Shown: positions 34,966-43,886, counted from the stretch's first letter. The stretch is DNA of 64,000 bases from JAQGMV01 sp035626595 (GCA_035626595.1 DASPNJ010000068.1:1-64000), one strand, 5' to 3'. Translations and numbers: made by a program. Notes: generated by a model not told the origin, from the sequence alone.

Positions 34966-36128
34966 CCGAGCTCGTGGACGGTAACCGCCTCTCGTTACTC
35001 GAGAGCGGCCGCGCGTATTTTCCGGCGCTGGAGCAGGCCTGCGACGCAGCCGAACGCGAGATCCACGTCGAGACTTACATCTATGAGGACGACGCCGCCG
35101 GCCAGCGCATCGGTGAGGCGCTGTGGCGTGCGGCGCGACGCGGCGTCGCGGTGCACCTTTTGCTCGACGGTTTCGGTTCGAAGCGGCTCGACCGCGGGTT
35201 CGTCGCTGCACTCGAGGCCGGCGGGGTGAAGGTCCTCGTGTACCGGCCCGAGATCGCGGGCTGGCGCTCGCCGCGCCAGCGCCTGCGCCGCATGCACCGC
35301 AAGCTCGCCGTAATCGATGCGCGCGTTGCCTTCGTCGGCGGCATCAACGTGATCGACGACATGCACACGCCGGGGCACACGCCGCCGCGCTTCGACTACG
35401 CGGTGCGCATCGAAGGGCCGCTGCTCGAGCACATTCACGCGGCTGCCAAGCGGCTGTGGACCATCGTGCTGCTCACGCAGTTCGGCGGCGGCTGGCCTGA
35501 CGCCGACGGGCCGCGTCCCACGGCCGCGGTATGCGGGCGACAGCGCGCAAGCTTTCTGATACGCGACAACCTGTGGCACCGCAATGACATCGAAGAAGCG
35601 TACCTGGAGGCGATCGGCCGCGCGCGCTCGGAGATCCTGATCGCAAGCTCGTATTTCTTCCCCGGCGTCGGCTTTCGGCACGCGCTGGCGGATGCCGCCG
35701 CGCGCGGCGTCAAAGTGATCCTGCTCCTGCAGGGGCGGGTCGAATACCGGCTGCTGCATCACGCGAGCCGCGCGCTCTACGGCTCGCTGCTGGAGGCGGG
35801 CGTGCGCATTCTGGAATACCACCGCAGCTTCCTGCACGCCAAAGTGGCGGTGATCGACCGCACGTGGTGCACGATCGGCTCCTCCAACATCGACCCGTTC
35901 AGCCTGCTGCTCGCGCGCGAGGCGAACATCGTGGTCGATGACGTCGAATTTGCCGGTCAGTTACGGGGAAGCCTCGAGCTCGCGATCGACGGCGGGGCGC
36001 GGGAGGTCCGCGCCGAAAGCTGGCGTCGCCGGCCCTTGCCGACACGGCTAGCGCACTGGGCCTGTTACGGTTTTGCGCGTTTTCTCACCGGCGTCTCGGC
36101 GTACGGGCAGGCGGGCGAGTTTGCGTGA
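34962..36128 (+). CDS. clsB: Cardiolipin synthase B (phospholipase D family)
   Basis: The ATG at 34962 gives 388 residues. Two HKD motifs are present, HRKLAVIDARVAFVGGIN and HAKVAVIDRTWCTIGSSN, as needed for phosphatidyl transfer. There is no N-terminal membrane hairpin, which separates ClsB from ClsA. It makes cardiolipin, probably from phosphatidylglycerol. It is cotranscribed with the YbhP-like gene. Confidence 0.9.
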   Translation: MTELVDGNRLSLLESGRAYFPALEQACDAAEREIHVETYIYEDDAAGQRIGEALWRAARRGVAVHLLLDGFGSKRLDRGFVAALEAGGVKVLVYRPEIAGWRSPRQRLRRMHRKLAVIDARVAFVGGINVIDDMHTPGHTPPRFDYAVRIEGPLLEHIHAAAKRLWTIVLLTQFGGGWPDADGPRPTAAVCGRQRASFLIRDNLWHRNDIEEAYLEAIGRARSEILIASSYFFPGVGFRHALADAAARGVKVILLLQGRVEYRLLHHASRALYGSLLEAGVRILEYHRSFLHAKVAVIDRTWCTIGSSNIDPFSLLLAREANIVVDDVEFAGQLRGSLELAIDGGAREVRAESWRRRPLPTRLAHWACYGFARFLTGVSAYGQAGEFA

Positions 36129-36279
36129 GCGTCGGCGGTTCCCGGGATGTGCGATCAGCGTCTGCCCGGCACCGCAATTGCTACTTAGAGAGTGAAAGCG
36201 GCGGGGCATCATGCTCTTCCGTTTTCATCCTCCTCCTTTGGTACGTCTTCGGGCGCGCTCATACCGCGCCCGTTTTTTT
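36129..36279 (+). ncRNA. Candidate small RNA or leader ending in a strong terminator
   Basis: The 180-bp gap between clsB and the ABC exporter has no coding frame of note. It contains the CCTCCTCCTTT stretch (about 36229-36239), which resembles an anti-Shine-Dalgarno sequence, and then an intrinsic terminator. The 5' end is not known; a start near 36170 is a guess. It may be the clsB 3' UTR rather than an independent RNA. Confidence 0.35.
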
Positions 36280-36280
36280 T
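36251..36280 (+). terminator. Rho-independent terminator after clsB
   Basis: GGGCGCG and CGCGCCC form a 7-bp stem around a CTCATAC loop, followed by G and eight T residues. It stands between clsB and the exporter gene and separates the two units. Confidence 0.88.
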
Positions 36281-36308
36281 GTGCTGCAACGCTAGAATCG
36301 GCGCGCCC

Positions 36309-38141
36309 ATGAACGCCGCCACCGATAAGGCAGGACCGCGGCGCACGCGCGAATGGCGCGTCGTTCCGATGCTGCTCCCCTATCTCTGGGAGTACAAATG
36401 GCGCGTCGTCGTCGCGCTCGTTTTCCTGGTCACGGCCAAGCTCGCGAACGTCGCGGTCCCGCTGGTGCTGAAAGAGGTCGTAGACGGCCTGACGCCGACG
36501 CAGGCGGTGCTCGCGCTGCCGCTCGCGCTGCTCGTCGCCTACGGTGCGCTCAGGCTGTCGACGACCCTCTTCGCGGAGCTGCGCGATCTCGTGTTCATCC
36601 GCGTAACACAGCGGGCGATCCGCCGCATCGCGCTCGGCGTTTTCCGGCACCTCCACGCGCTCTCGCTGCGCTTCCATCTCGAGCGGCAGACCGGCGGCGT
36701 CTCACGCGATATCGAGCGCGGCAGCCGCGGCGTCTCCACGGTGTTGTCGTACATGTTGTTCTCGATCATCCCGGTGGTGCTCGAGTTTGCGCTGGTGGCG
36801 GCCGTGCTGTTCGCAAAGTTCGACTGGCGCTTCGTGGCGGTGACGTTCGGTGCGGTTGCGCTCTACATCGCGTTCACCTTCTGGGTGAGCGAATGGCGCA
36901 TCAACATCCGCAGACAGGCGAACGAGCTCGATTCGCGCGCGAACACGCGCGCGATAGACAGCCTGCTCAATTACGAGACGGTCAAGTACTTCAACAACGA
37001 GGAGTACGAAGCGCGTCGTTACGACGAGAACCTGCGGCAATACGAGGCCGCCGCCGTGAAGCAGGAAGCCTCGCTCGGCATCCTCAACATCGGCCAGGCG
37101 ACCATCATCGCCATCGCGCTCACGCTGCTCATGATCCTGGCGGCGGAGGGCGTGGTGAACGGCACGCTCACGCTCGGCGATCTCGTGCTCATCAACGGGC
37201 TGCTCATCCAGCTCTACATCCCGCTCAATTTCCTCGGCATGGTGTACCGCGAGATCAAGCAGTCGCTCGTCGACATGGATCGCATGTTCCACCTGCTGGA
37301 AGAGCATAGAGAAATCGCAGACAGTGCGAATGCGATCGATCTCCCGGCGGCCCCCGCGTCGATCCGCTTCGAGCACGTCGATTTCAGCTACGACCCCAAG
37401 CGCCAGATCCTGTACGACGTCGATTTCGAGGTGCCGGCAGGGCGCAAGGTCGCGGTCGTGGGGCCGAGCGGCTCGGGCAAGTCGACCCTTGCGCGGCTCC
37501 TCTACCGCTTCTACGACGTGAGCGCCGGGGCGGTGCGGGTGAACGGCTGCGACGTGCGCGAGCTCACTCAATCGAGCCTGCGTGCGGCGATCGCGATCGT
37601 GCCGCAGGACACGGTGCTCTTCAACGACACGATCTACTACAACATCCAGTACGGCCGTCCGGACGCAACGCGCGAGGAGGTCGTCGCTGCCGCGCAGGCC
37701 GCGCACATCCATGATTTCATCGCGAGCCTCCCCGACGGCTACGAGACGCGTGTCGGCGAGCGCGGGCTCAAGCTTTCGGGCGGCGAAAAGCAGCGCGTCG
37801 CGATCGCGCGCGCGATCCTGAAGGACCCGCGCATCCTTATTTTCGACGAGGCGACCTCGGCGCTCGACTCGAAATCCGAGATCGCGATCCAGGCAGAGCT
37901 CGACCGCATCGCCCGCGGTCATACGACGCTGGTGATCGCGCATCGGCTTTCGACCGTGATGGAAGCAGACCAGATCCTCGTTCTCGATCGCGGCCGCATC
38001 GTGGAGCGCGGCACGCACCCCGAGCTGCTCGCCCGGCGTGGCGCCTACGCCCAGATGTGGGCGCTGCAACAGCAGCGTGACGCGGAAGCAACGCACGACG
38101 CGACGCTCGACTGGCGTCACTCGCCGCAGAAAATCGCTTAG
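36309..38141 (+). CDS. ABC exporter, Atm1/HMT1 (ABCB7) type
   Basis: The ATG at 36309 gives 610 residues. Six membrane segments include the Atm1-like NYETVKYFNNEEYEARRYDE. The ATPase has Walker A GPSGSGKST, signature LSGGEKQRVAIARA and Walker B ILIFDEATSALD. The family exports glutathione-linked sulfur or metal compounds. It ends one base before the convergent TctE-like kinase. The frame upstream of 36309 contains the terminator and was not used. Confidence 0.9.
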   Translation: MNAATDKAGPRRTREWRVVPMLLPYLWEYKWRVVVALVFLVTAKLANVAVPLVLKEVVDGLTPTQAVLALPLALLVAYGALRLSTTLFAELRDLVFIRVTQRAIRRIALGVFRHLHALSLRFHLERQTGGVSRDIERGSRGVSTVLSYMLFSIIPVVLEFALVAAVLFAKFDWRFVAVTFGAVALYIAFTFWVSEWRINIRRQANELDSRANTRAIDSLLNYETVKYFNNEEYEARRYDENLRQYEAAAVKQEASLGILNIGQATIIAIALTLLMILAAEGVVNGTLTLGDLVLINGLLIQLYIPLNFLGMVYREIKQSLVDMDRMFHLLEEHREIADSANAIDLPAAPASIRFEHVDFSYDPKRQILYDVDFEVPAGRKVAVVGPSGSGKSTLARLLYRFYDVSAGAVRVNGCDVRELTQSSLRAAIAIVPQDTVLFNDTIYYNIQYGRPDATREEVVAAAQAAHIHDFIASLPDGYETRVGERGLKLSGGEKQRVAIARAILKDPRILIFDEATSALDSKSEIAIQAELDRIARGHTTLVIAHRLSTVMEADQILVLDRGRIVERGTHPELLARRGAYAQMWALQQQRDAEATHDATLDWRHSPQKIA

Positions 38142-39626
38142 TTAGCTGCGGGTGAGGGGGATGCTCACGCGCGCCAGCGTCCCGGCGCCGGTCGATGCCG
38201 GGAGAAGCTCGACGTAGCCGCCGTGGCTCTGCGCGATTTCCCGCACGATCGAGAGGCCCAGGCCGCATCCTTCGGCGCCGGTGCCGAGCACGCGGTAGAA
38301 CGGCTCGAACACGCGGGCGCGCTCGGTGTCGGCGATGCCCCGCCCGTTGTCTTCGACCGACAGCAGCGCGTGGCGCGCATCCCGCTGCACGCGCACGGTA
38401 ACCTGGCCGCCGCGCTGCGTATACCGGATCGCGTTGTCGAGCAGGTTCCCCAGCATCTCACGCAGCAGGAAGGCGTCGCCTTCGATGTGCGCCTGCTGCG
38501 AATCGGCATCGAAGCCGAGATCGACGTCGCGTTCGAGCGCGAGCGGCACCCACTCGGTCGTGACGCTGCGGGCGAGCGCCTCCAGATCGATGCGTTCGAC
38601 GGACACGACGCGTCCCACCGGCGGCTCGGCGCGGGCGAGCGAGAGCAGCTGATTGACGAGGCGCGTCGTGCGTTCCGTAGCGGTGCGCAGCTGCTCGAGC
38701 GTCTGCCGCGCTTCTCCCGGCGGCGTCTGCCTCAGCGCGAGCTCCGTCTGGGTCTTGATCCCCGCGATGGGCGTGCGAAGCTGATGCGCCGCGTCGGCGA
38801 TGAAACGCTGCTGCGCCGCGAGCGCGAGCGACAGCCGCTCGAGGAGCTCGTTCATTGCGCCGATGAGCGGTTGCAGCTCCTGCGGCGTTTGCTCTACCGG
38901 CAGAGCCGACAGGTCGCGATGCGAGCGGTTTTCGATCTCGCGCCGCAGCGCCTGCAACGGCGCCAGACCGCGGCCGACCGCGTACCACAGCAGGACCGCC
39001 GCACACAGGATCAGGAGCAGTTGCGGCAGCACCATGCGAACGAGGATCTGGCGGGCGAATTCGTTGCGCGCTGCGCGGTTCTCCGCCACCTGCACGGTGA
39101 CGAGGCTCTCGGCCGCTTCGGAGATTTTGAGCGGCAGGCGCAGCGTGACGATACGCACGGGGCGGCCGCGGTACTCGTCATCGTAGTAGTTGACGCGCTC
39201 CGAGAGCGGGTCGGAAGGCGGTGGCAGATCGGGCTCCCCGGTGATGAACTCGCGGTTCGGTCCCGTCACCAGGTAGTACAGGCGGCCGGATTCGCGCGAC
39301 TGCAACATCTGGACCGCGATCTCGGGCAGGTCGACATAGATGCGGTTGTTCAGCACCTTCACCTGGCGGCCGATGTCGAGCGCCGATTCCAGGAGCAGGC
39401 GATCGTACGCGAGATTCACGAAGCGATTTGCAATGTCGTAGTCGAAGATGCTGCTGATCGACCAGAGCACGACGAGCGGCCAGAAAAGCCACCCGAGGAC
39501 CTGCCGCCGCAGCGTCTTCTGGCGTGACGGCCAGGTGCGTTGCGCTTGCGCCGCCGCGGACGATGACGGCTGCGGCGGCGCTGCGGATTCTGCTGCGACG
39601 GACGAAGCGACGCGCGCTTCAGGCAC
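38142..39626 (-). CDS. Sensor histidine kinase, TctE-like
   Basis: The 494-residue protein has an Ala/Ser/Gln-rich N-terminus, a first membrane helix (about residues 43-62), a periplasmic sensor region of the TctE type (about 65-190), a second helix (about 195-215), HAMP and the H-box FIADAAHQLRTPIAGIKTQ. ATPase boxes are NLLDNAIRYTQRGG, DNGRGI and GLGLSIVREI. TctE senses tricarboxylates in other proteobacteria. It overlaps the response regulator gene by 8 bp. Confidence 0.87.
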   Translation of the reverse strand: MPEARVASSVAAESAAPPQPSSSAAAQAQRTWPSRQKTLRRQVLGWLFWPLVVLWSISSIFDYDIANRFVNLAYDRLLLESALDIGRQVKVLNNRIYVDLPEIAVQMLQSRESGRLYYLVTGPNREFITGEPDLPPPSDPLSERVNYYDDEYRGRPVRIVTLRLPLKISEAAESLVTVQVAENRAARNEFARQILVRMVLPQLLLILCAAVLLWYAVGRGLAPLQALRREIENRSHRDLSALPVEQTPQELQPLIGAMNELLERLSLALAAQQRFIADAAHQLRTPIAGIKTQTELALRQTPPGEARQTLEQLRTATERTTRLVNQLLSLARAEPPVGRVVSVERIDLEALARSVTTEWVPLALERDVDLGFDADSQQAHIEGDAFLLREMLGNLLDNAIRYTQRGGQVTVRVQRDARHALLSVEDNGRGIADTERARVFEPFYRVLGTGAEGCGLGLSIVREIAQSHGGYVELLPASTGAGTLARVSIPLTRS

Positions 39627-40293
39627 CGGGCTCTCTTTCGAGCAGATAGCCCAGGCCGCGGATCGTGCGTATGCGCACGCCAGCGGGCTCGAGCTTGCGG
39701 CGCAGCCGGTGCACGTAGACCTCGATCGCGTTAGCGCCGACTTCCTCGTCCCACCCGTAGAGCTGTTCCGCGAGCTGCTCCTTGTTGACCACGCGCCCGC
39801 TTCTCATCATCAGCACTTCGAGCACGCCCAGCTCGCGCGCGGAGAGATCGAGCGGCTCGCCCGCCAGCGTCGCGCGGCGTCCGGCGGTGTCGAGCACGAG
39901 CGCGCCGTGCGAGAGCACGGACGCGCCGCCCGACTGGCCGCGCCGGATGAGCGCGCGTACGCGCGCTTCGAGCTCGGGCAGATCGAACGGTTTCGTCATG
40001 TAGTCGTCGGCGCCGAGATCGAGGCCCTTCACGCGGTCCGGCAGGGCATCGCGCGCGGTCAGGACGAGCACTGGCACCGCGGCCCCGCGTCTGCGCAGCC
40101 GCCGGAGCACCTCGAAACCGTCGATTCCGGGCAGGCCCAGGTCGAGGATCACGACGTCGTAGGCCTGCATCGCGAGCACGTGATCGGCCTCGGTGCCGCT
40201 GCCCACGCAGTCCACGGCGTAGTCGGAGTGCCGCAACGAACGCGTGAGACCGTCGGCGAGCACTGGGTCGTCTTCGACGATGAGAACGCGCAT
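39619..40293 (-). CDS. Response regulator, TctD/QseB (OmpR) family
   Basis: The ATG at 40293 gives 224 residues: MRVLIVEDDPVLADGLTRSL, phospho-acceptor D51 in VVILDLGLPGIDG, conserved K in YMTKPFDLPEL, then a winged-helix DNA-binding domain (AIEVYVHRLRRKLEPAGVRI). It pairs with the TctE-like kinase and probably controls carboxylate uptake genes. A TGTAAG direct repeat 40-56 bp upstream is a likely binding site. Confidence 0.9.
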   Translation of the reverse strand: MRVLIVEDDPVLADGLTRSLRHSDYAVDCVGSGTEADHVLAMQAYDVVILDLGLPGIDGFEVLRRLRRRGAAVPVLVLTARDALPDRVKGLDLGADDYMTKPFDLPELEARVRALIRRGQSGGASVLSHGALVLDTAGRRATLAGEPLDLSARELGVLEVLMMRSGRVVNKEQLAEQLYGWDEEVGANAIEVYVHRLRRKLEPAGVRIRTIRGLGYLLEREPGA

Positions 40294-40332
40294 ACGCGAA
40301 CGAGTGTAGCGCGCGCTCGCAACGATCCCGAG

Positions 40333-40349
40333 TGTAAGTTTCATGTAAG
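40333..40349. promoter_or_regulatory. OmpR-family operator: TGTAAG direct repeat with 11-bp period
   Basis: TGTAAG occurs at 40333-40338 and 40344-40349, one helical turn apart, in the divergent gap upstream of the response regulator gene. Tandem half-sites of this spacing are the usual target of OmpR-type regulators. A possible extended -10 (TGCTACCGT) lies just downstream on the + strand. Confidence 0.6.
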
Positions 40350-40364
40350 GCTGCATTGCTACCG

Positions 40365-40527
40365 TCGCTTCATCCCGCGAGTGATCGAAACGAAGCTCGC
40401 AAGCAGTCGTAACGACTTTCCTCCTCGGAGGCCTGGCAGTTACAAGCACCTGTGCTGAGCGGGTTCTTGTATGGCCTCTTTCAATCCCGCCGGGGCACCC
40501 CACACTGCCCCGAGCGGGGTTTTTTTT
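40365..40527 (+). ncRNA. Candidate small RNA or attenuated leader upstream of the PbpG-like gene
   Basis: The 333-bp gap 40294-40626 has no convincing coding frame. A + transcript starting after the operator would end at the terminator at 40508-40527. Two nested pairings are visible: GTGC-GCGGG with CCCGC-GCAC (about 40452-40498), and GGGGCA with TGCCCC (40492-40511), the latter overlapping the terminator stem. CCTCC and GGAGG (40422-40433) form a short hairpin. The ends are inferred. Confidence 0.4.
40508..40527 (+). terminator. Rho-independent terminator upstream of the PbpG-like gene
   Basis: CCCC-GAGC-GGGG is followed by eight T residues. The stem is short but the T-run is perfect. It lies about 100 bp before the next gene, so it ends a separate upstream transcript or acts as an attenuator. 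Confidence 0.75.
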
Positions 40528-40626
40528 GAGTGACACGTCACGGCCATCATCAAAATCCGCTTGAAAAAGCGGTGCTAACCCTGTATTTTTCGGCGTAATT
40601 TGGCCATTGCCTCCGGTGGAGAAGCG

Positions 40627-41613
40627 TTGAATAAAATGACCGTCGCCATTCTCGCGTTGCTCATATCCGCGCTGCTCGTGCCGCCCGCGGAGGCGGCGAC
40701 GACCAAGCGCTCGGCGAAGCCGGCCGCGACCAAGGCCAACCGCACGGCCAAAGTGACGCCTCGCCCACGCGCGCGGGCCGCGAAGGTCGCGCCGCAGCGC
40801 CTGCGCGCGACCCGTGTTTCCAGAGTGGCGCCTGCGGCGATCGATGAAGATCCGACCCATCTCGAGGTGAAGTCCTCGGCGGCGCTGGTGCTCGACACCG
40901 ACGGTCGCACCCTGTACGCGAAGAACATCGAATCGGTGCAGCCGATCGCCTCGATCACCAAGCTCATGACGGCGATGGTCGTGCTGGACGCGCGGCTCGA
41001 CCTGAACGAGCCGATCGCGATCACCGAGGACGACATCGATCACCTGAAGCACACCCGCTCGCGGTTGAAGATCGGCACCGTGCTCACCCGCGACGAGCTG
41101 CTGCGGCTCGCGCTCATGGCGTCCGAAAACCGCGCGGCTTCGGCTCTCGGTCGGAGCTTCCCGGGCGGTCTTGCGGCGTTCGTGGCAGCGATGAACCGGA
41201 AAGCCGCCGACATCGGCATGGTCCGCACCCGCTTCGTCGATTCCAGCGGACTTTCGAGCGACAATGTCTCGACGGCGCAGGATCTCGCGCGCATGGTGAC
41301 GTCGGCCTATCGTTACCCGATCATCCAGGAATACACGACGCTGACCGAACACGTCGTGCGCACGAACGAAGGCCGGCCGCTCGCGTTCCGTAACTCCAAC
41401 GGTCTCGTGAAAGACAGCACGTGGCACATCGACGTGTCGAAGACCGGCTACATCCAGGAGGCGGGGCGCTGCCTCGTCATGCAGGCGCGGATCGCCGCGA
41501 AGCCAGTCATCATCGTGCTGCTCGATTCATGGGGCAAATACACGCGCATCGGCGACGCGAACCGCATCAAGCGCTGGATGGAGAGCGCGCTCGCGCAGCA
41601 CACGCCGGGCTGA
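40627..41613 (+). CDS. D-alanyl-D-alanine endopeptidase (PBP7/PbpG type, serine peptidase S11)
   Basis: The TTG at 40627, 5 bases after GGAG, gives a 328-residue protein with signal peptide MNKMTVAILALLISALLVPP, cleaved near AEAA; ATG 40636 is the alternative. A basic Lys/Arg/Ala linker (about residues 25-70) precedes the penicillin-binding domain. Active-site motifs are SITK (S109-K112), SEN and KTG. It cuts peptidoglycan cross-links in the periplasm. Confidence 0.87.
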   Translation: MNKMTVAILALLISALLVPPAEAATTKRSAKPAATKANRTAKVTPRPRARAAKVAPQRLRATRVSRVAPAAIDEDPTHLEVKSSAALVLDTDGRTLYAKNIESVQPIASITKLMTAMVVLDARLDLNEPIAITEDDIDHLKHTRSRLKIGTVLTRDELLRLALMASENRAASALGRSFPGGLAAFVAAMNRKAADIGMVRTRFVDSSGLSSDNVSTAQDLARMVTSAYRYPIIQEYTTLTEHVVRTNEGRPLAFRNSNGLVKDSTWHIDVSKTGYIQEAGRCLVMQARIAAKPVIIVLLDSWGKYTRIGDANRIKRWMESALAQHTPG

Positions 41614-41677
41614 TCGTCCCCGCAGGCCGCGCTTCGCACATCCGGCGAAGCGCGTTTGAAAGCAACGTCTTTTCGCG

Positions 41678-42649
41678 ATGCCATCGAGCGGCCGCTACGA
41701 GTATCACGACCTCAAGCCCGCCGCGGCATCCTTCCTCGACGACGTGATCGCAGGACTGTCGGCGCCGTGCAAGGCGCTGCCGCCGAAATATTTCTACGAT
41801 GCCCGCGGCTCGCGATTGTTCGAGGAGATCTGCGCGCTGCCGGAGTACTACCTCACCCGCACCGAGATCGCCTTGGTGGAGGCCCGCGCAGGCGAGATTG
41901 CGGCGCGCGTCGGCTCCGGCACGACGCTGATCGAGTACGGGATCGGCTCGGGCCGCAAGACTGCGCTGGTGATCGGCGCCACGCGGCCGCACACGTTCGT
42001 GGCGATCGACATCTCCGCCGAGCAGTTGCGTGAGGCAGTCGGGACTCTGGCGTCGCAATTCCCCGACGTGCGGCTCGCGGCGGTATGCGCGGATTACACG
42101 AAAACGGCGCATGCGCCGCTCCTGGAAGCGCTCGGCGGGAGCCGGCGCACCTTGTATTTCCCCGGCTCGACGATCGGCAACTTCACGGTCGATGAAGCCC
42201 GCGATTTCCTGCGCAACGCGCGGTCGGTGGCGGGCGCGGGCGGTGCAATGTTGATCGGTGTGGATCTGAAGAAGGACCCCCGCATGCTGCACGCCGCCTA
42301 CAACGATGCGCAGGGCGTCACGGCCGCGTTCAATCTGAACGTGCTGCGGCGGATCAACAGCGAGCTCGGAGGAAACTTCGACCTCGACGCTTTCGCGCAC
42401 CGCGCGTTTTACGACCCGGCGCACGGCCGCATCGAGATGCACCTCGAGAGCGCGCGCGCGCAGCAGGTCACGATCGCCGGGCGCCGCTTCGCTTTCGCGC
42501 CGGGTGAGACGATCCATACCGAAAGCTCCTACAAGTACTCCGTCGAGGAGTTCCAGTCGCTCGCGCGCGAGGCCGGTTTCGCACCTGCGCATTACTGGAG
42601 CGACGCGCAAGACCTGTTCTCGATCCATTACCTGACCGCCGCGGCGTGA
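41678..42649 (+). CDS. L-histidine N(alpha)-methyltransferase (EgtD-like)
   Basis: The 323-residue protein reads LPPKYFYDARGSRLFEEICA, LPEYYLTRTEIALV, LIEYGIGSGRKTALV, FPGSTIGNF and LIGVDLKKD, the pattern of the EgtD methyltransferases that trimethylate histidine to hercynine for ergothioneine. No EgtB sulfoxide synthase is adjacent; the partner may be elsewhere or the enzyme may make only hercynine. An MFS gene follows 31 bp later. Confidence 0.87.
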   Translation: MPSSGRYEYHDLKPAAASFLDDVIAGLSAPCKALPPKYFYDARGSRLFEEICALPEYYLTRTEIALVEARAGEIAARVGSGTTLIEYGIGSGRKTALVIGATRPHTFVAIDISAEQLREAVGTLASQFPDVRLAAVCADYTKTAHAPLLEALGGSRRTLYFPGSTIGNFTVDEARDFLRNARSVAGAGGAMLIGVDLKKDPRMLHAAYNDAQGVTAAFNLNVLRRINSELGGNFDLDAFAHRAFYDPAHGRIEMHLESARAQQVTIAGRRFAFAPGETIHTESSYKYSVEEFQSLAREAGFAPAHYWSDAQDLFSIHYLTAAA

Positions 42650-42680
42650 TCGCTGCGGTCGCTGCGTCGTAGCGCCCGGC

Positions 42681-43829
42681 ATGGTCATACACCTGATCGT
42701 GCTCATGTGCGCGCTCTCCCATTCGGGGTTCGGCGGCAGTCGCGTCGCCGTGTCCCTGTACGCGCTGCACCAGGGTGCGAGCCAGCTCACGATCGGCCTC
42801 CTGATGGCGGTGTACTCGATCGTTCCGCTGCTGCTCGCGGTGCAGGTGGGAAAGCTCGCCGACCGCGTCGGTCCGCGCATGCCGATGCTGATCGGCACGG
42901 TGGGCGTCACGATCGGGCTGCTGCTTCCGCCGCTTTTCCCGGGCATTGCGGTGCTCTATGTCTCGGCGCTCGTGCTCGGCTCGACGTTCCACTTCTTTTT
43001 CATCACGGTGCAGGGGATCGCCGGCGGGATCGGCGGGTCGGAGCACCGCGCGCGCAACTTCGCGCTGGTCGGAATGGGCTTTTCCGCCGCGGGCTTCATC
43101 GGTCCGTTTCTCGCCGGTCTCGCGATCGATCACCTCGGCCACCTCGCCGCCTTTCTCGTGCTGTCCGCCTTTCCGCTGGTGCCGGTGCTCATGCTCGTTT
43201 TCATGCCGGGCTTTCTGCCCAAGGCGCGCAAGCTGTCCGGCGCGCAGCCACAGCGCAGCGCATTCGAGCTCTGGCGCGTCGGCGGACTGCGCAGGACCTT
43301 CATCGCGAGCGGCATCATCTCGTCGGCGTGGGATCTGTTCCAGTTCTACTTCCCCGTGTACGGCCATCACGTCGGGCTCTCGGCGTCAGCGATCGGCGCC
43401 GTGCTGGGCGTATTCGCGCTCGCCACGTTCGTCATCCGGTTTTTCCTGCCGCCGATCGCGAGACGCTTCTCGGAGCCGCAGATCCTCACCGCGGGTATTT
43501 TCGTAGCCGCATTCGCGTTCGTGCTGTTCCCGTTCTTCGCGAACGGCTACGTCCTGGCGGCCATCGCCTTCCTGCTGGGGCTCGGCGTCGGCTGCGGGCA
43601 GCCCATGTCGATGTCGCTCATCTATGCGCTCGCGCCGCCCGGGCGCGCGGCAGAATGCGCGGGGCTGCGCGTGACGGTGAACAACCTGATGCACCTCTTG
43701 ATACCGGTGCTCTTCGGAAGCCTCGGCACGGCTTTCGGTTACGTGCCGGTGTTCGTCTCGAACAGCGCGCTGCTCGTCGCGGGCGGCGTGCTCATGAGCA
43801 AGGCGCGCATCGCGGTTCCCGGAAAATAA
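42681..43829 (+). CDS. Major facilitator superfamily transporter
   Basis: The 382-residue protein has about eleven to twelve hydrophobic segments, an MFS motif A-like GKLADRVGPRMPMLIG and a mirrored second half. Substrate is unknown. Its position after egtD invites the idea that it moves hercynine or ergothioneine, but nothing in the sequence shows this. The start could be a little upstream; no good ribosome binding site is visible. Confidence 0.78.
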   Translation: MVIHLIVLMCALSHSGFGGSRVAVSLYALHQGASQLTIGLLMAVYSIVPLLLAVQVGKLADRVGPRMPMLIGTVGVTIGLLLPPLFPGIAVLYVSALVLGSTFHFFFITVQGIAGGIGGSEHRARNFALVGMGFSAAGFIGPFLAGLAIDHLGHLAAFLVLSAFPLVPVLMLVFMPGFLPKARKLSGAQPQRSAFELWRVGGLRRTFIASGIISSAWDLFQFYFPVYGHHVGLSASAIGAVLGVFALATFVIRFFLPPIARRFSEPQILTAGIFVAAFAFVLFPFFANGYVLAAIAFLLGLGVGCGQPMSMSLIYALAPPGRAAECAGLRVTVNNLMHLLIPVLFGSLGTAFGYVPVFVSNSALLVAGGVLMSKARIAVPGK

Positions 43830-43831
43830 AA

Positions 43832-43880
43832 CCTGCGACGCGCCTACAGGATCGTGCCTCTCGGCGCAAACGATGGCTTG
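43832..43880 (+). repeat. Structured repeat family 1, copy 4
   Basis: CCTGCGAC begins 3 bases after the MFS stop, followed by GCGCC (43840-43844) / GGCGC (43863-43867), three A residues and CGATGGCTTGA. It is more diverged than copies 1-3 but keeps the inner pairing. Confidence 0.55.
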
Positions 43881-43886
43881 ACGCGT

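Noticed and set aside
40365..40527. 6S RNA (ssrS)
   Set aside because: The region lacks the long, nearly perfect outer stem and central bubble expected of 6S RNA.
42660..42680. CGTCGTAGCGC before the MFS gene resembling an inverted family 1 flank
   Set aside because: Only the flank is present, without the A-run or paired stem, so chance similarity is likely.
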